Assembly: GCA_045546875.1 (NCBI GenBank)
Contig: JAZQDP010000258.1
Location: 1 to 33,995, forward strand
DNA from: RUG11551 sp045546875
Lineage (GTDB): Bacteria > Planctomycetota > Planctomycetia > Pirellulales > Thermoguttaceae
Direction: 5' to 3'
DNA length: 33,995 nt
Below are positions 32,987-33,995 of this stretch, piece by piece; position 1 is the stretch's first letter, and each line of letters begins with the position of its first letter. Under the pieces are notes generated by a model. That model saw nothing but the letters and a program-made list of their open reading frames with translations, ran no database searches and was not told the DNA's origin. Both the position numbers and the translations under genes were made by a program.

Positions 32987-33014
32987 TTGAAAAGTTTTAG
33001 CGATTGCGTATGAT
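32987..33014 (+). promoter_or_regulatory. Promoter of the second EF-hand gene
   Basis: TTGAAA (32987-32992) and TATGAT (33009-33014) with a 16-nt spacer. The predicted leader is about 36 nt with a good AAGGAG 8 nt before the ATG. Confidence 0.5.
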
Positions 33015-33056
33015 AGTCAATCCACTTTATTCACCCTGTATCAAGGAGAAGTTCTG

Positions 33057-33995
33057 ATGAAGAAATTGTTTCTGATCGCGGTGGCTGTTCTGGCAATGCC
33101 TTTTGTTTGCTTTGCTGACGGTCCCGCACCGGCCGCTCCGAAAGCTCCGGCGCATCGCCATCACGGCCATTTCACCATCCTGAAGTTCGACGCCAATAAA
33201 GACGGCGCTGTAACGAAGGAAGAACTGCCCAAAGACGCCAAGCCGTTATTTGGTCTGTTCGATCGCATTGATGCCGACAAGGACGGCAAAGTTACAAAGG
33301 CAGAAGACGATGCTTTCAAAGCTGAACTGAAGAAGAAGTTCGAAGCTCGCAAAGCAGCCGCTGCCAAAGACGGTAAGAAGCCTTTCCCGCCGAAGTTCGC
33401 TGGTAAGAAACCCTTCCCGGGCAAGAAGCCTTTCCCGCCGAAGTTCGCTGGCAAGAAACCTTTCCCACCGAAACCCTTCCCGCCGAAATTCGCTGGTAAG
33501 AAACCCTTCCCGGGTAAACCTTTCCCGCCGAAGTTCGCTGGTAAGAAACCCTTCCCAGGCAAACCTTTCCCGCCGAAATTCGCTGGCAAGAAACCTTTCC
33601 CACCGAAACCCTTCCCGCCAAAGTTTGACGCTGACAAGGCTGTAGATTTCATCTTCGCTCAAGCTGACGCCAATAAAGACGGTGTGATTTCTCGCGAGGA
33701 AGCCAAAGCTGCGGTTACGAAGGCTCACAACAAGGCTGTCGAAATGCGAAAAGCCGCTTTTGCCAAGAAACCGTTCCCGGGCAAACCTTTCCCGCCAAAG
33801 TTTGCTGGCAAGAAACCGTTCCCGCCGAAGTTCGCTGGCAAGCCGTTCCCCGGCAAACCGTTCCCACCGAAGTTCCATGGCAAGAAACCCTTCCCGCCGA
33901 AGTTCCATGGCAAGCCGTTCCCCGGCAAACCCTGTCATTGCAAGCCATTTGGCAAGAAACCGTTCCCGCCGAAGTTCGCTGGCAAGCCGTTCCCC
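33057..33995 (+). CDS. Exported EF-hand protein with KPFPPKFAG tandem repeats (3' end outside window)
   Basis: At least 313 residues, open to the window edge. Signal peptide about 1-20 (cleavage near CFA), then a His-rich patch (APAHRHHGH). Two EF-hand loops follow, DANKDGAVTKEE (45-56) and DADKDGKVTKAE (72-83), and a third, DANKDGVISREE, starts at residue 204. Around the third loop are long low-complexity runs (about 108-190 and 238 to the end) built from KKPFPPKFAG, KPFPGKPFPPKFAG and KPFPPKPFPPKF words. Late units change to PPKFHG and one carries CHCKPFGKK. Such Lys/Pro/Phe repeats are basic and extended and could bind an anionic polymer or mineral surface; this is inference. Paralogous to the upstream EF-hand gene in its N-terminal region. 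Clear promoter and ribosome binding site. Confidence 0.85.
   Translation, partial: MKKLFLIAVAVLAMPFVCFADGPAPAAPKAPAHRHHGHFTILKFDANKDGAVTKEELPKDAKPLFGLFDRIDADKDGKVTKAEDDAFKAELKKKFEARKAAAAKDGKKPFPPKFAGKKPFPGKKPFPPKFAGKKPFPPKPFPPKFAGKKPFPGKPFPPKFAGKKPFPGKPFPPKFAGKKPFPPKPFPPKFDADKAVDFIFAQADANKDGVISREEAKAAVTKAHNKAVEMRKAAFAKKPFPGKPFPPKFAGKKPFPPKFAGKPFPGKPFPPKFHGKKPFPPKFHGKPFPGKPCHCKPFGKKPFPPKFAGKPFP

Noticed and set aside
33161..33938. Several minus-strand ORFs with Gly/Arg/Phe-rich repeats
   Set aside because: Shadows of the KPFPPKFAG repeats, kept open by the codon pattern; no ribosome binding site or domain.

Overview
The window looks like chromosome of a diderm bacterium of the Planctomycetota, probably a mid-GC relative of the Pirellulales. 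This is inferred from a PEP-CTERM protein with T5SS/PEP-CTERM repeats, paired BBP2-type porins, a planctomycete-like MurB, secreted EF-hand proteins, and many exported proteins of unknown role. No rRNA, transposase, integrase or CRISPR array was seen.

Layout. 1-7350, mostly minus strand: a methyltransferase, a giant repeat-built PEP-CTERM surface protein (1097-4762), a DUF805 membrane protein, a HEAT-repeat exported protein and hpt. 7350-7833 is non-coding, with a compound palindrome and the terminator of the next operon. 7834-14249 (minus) is a tripartite heavy-metal RND efflux operon: His-rich adaptor, then an inner-membrane pump split into two overlapping reading frames, then an outer-membrane channel. 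14250-17985 holds two paralogous porins preceded by a duplicated, hairpin-forming leader and flanked by 89-bp direct repeats. 17986-21045 (minus) has a clan-A-like glycoside hydrolase with a large inserted domain and a DUF368 (PopT-type) transporter. 21172-26263 (plus) is an envelope stretch: an unknown secreted protein, murJ, murB and an ExbB-like protein, with two tandem tRNA-Ile(GAU) genes on the minus strand. 26599-31498 has a secreted PHP-like protein, an Imm11-type immunity gene with an unknown partner, a beta-helix carbohydrate-active protein and a GNAT acetyltransferase. 31694 to the end has two exported EF-hand proteins built from tandem repeats; the second runs off the window.

The strongest theme not explained by genes is the intergenic DNA. 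Nearly every gap carries degenerate tandem repeats with an exact 7-nt period, in several sequence families (GGCAGTA, GGGAATA, TAGCTAT, AATTAGC, GTTGCGA, GCACTAC). Most contain TAG, so an array gives a stop in all three frames. Several overlap stop codons, abut start codons, or form the arms of larger inverted-repeat elements with conserved cores; two related elements in opposite orientation bracket the RND pump gene. They resemble in principle the short tandemly repeated repetitive (STRR) heptamers described in cyanobacteria. I see no protein in the window that would mobilise them.
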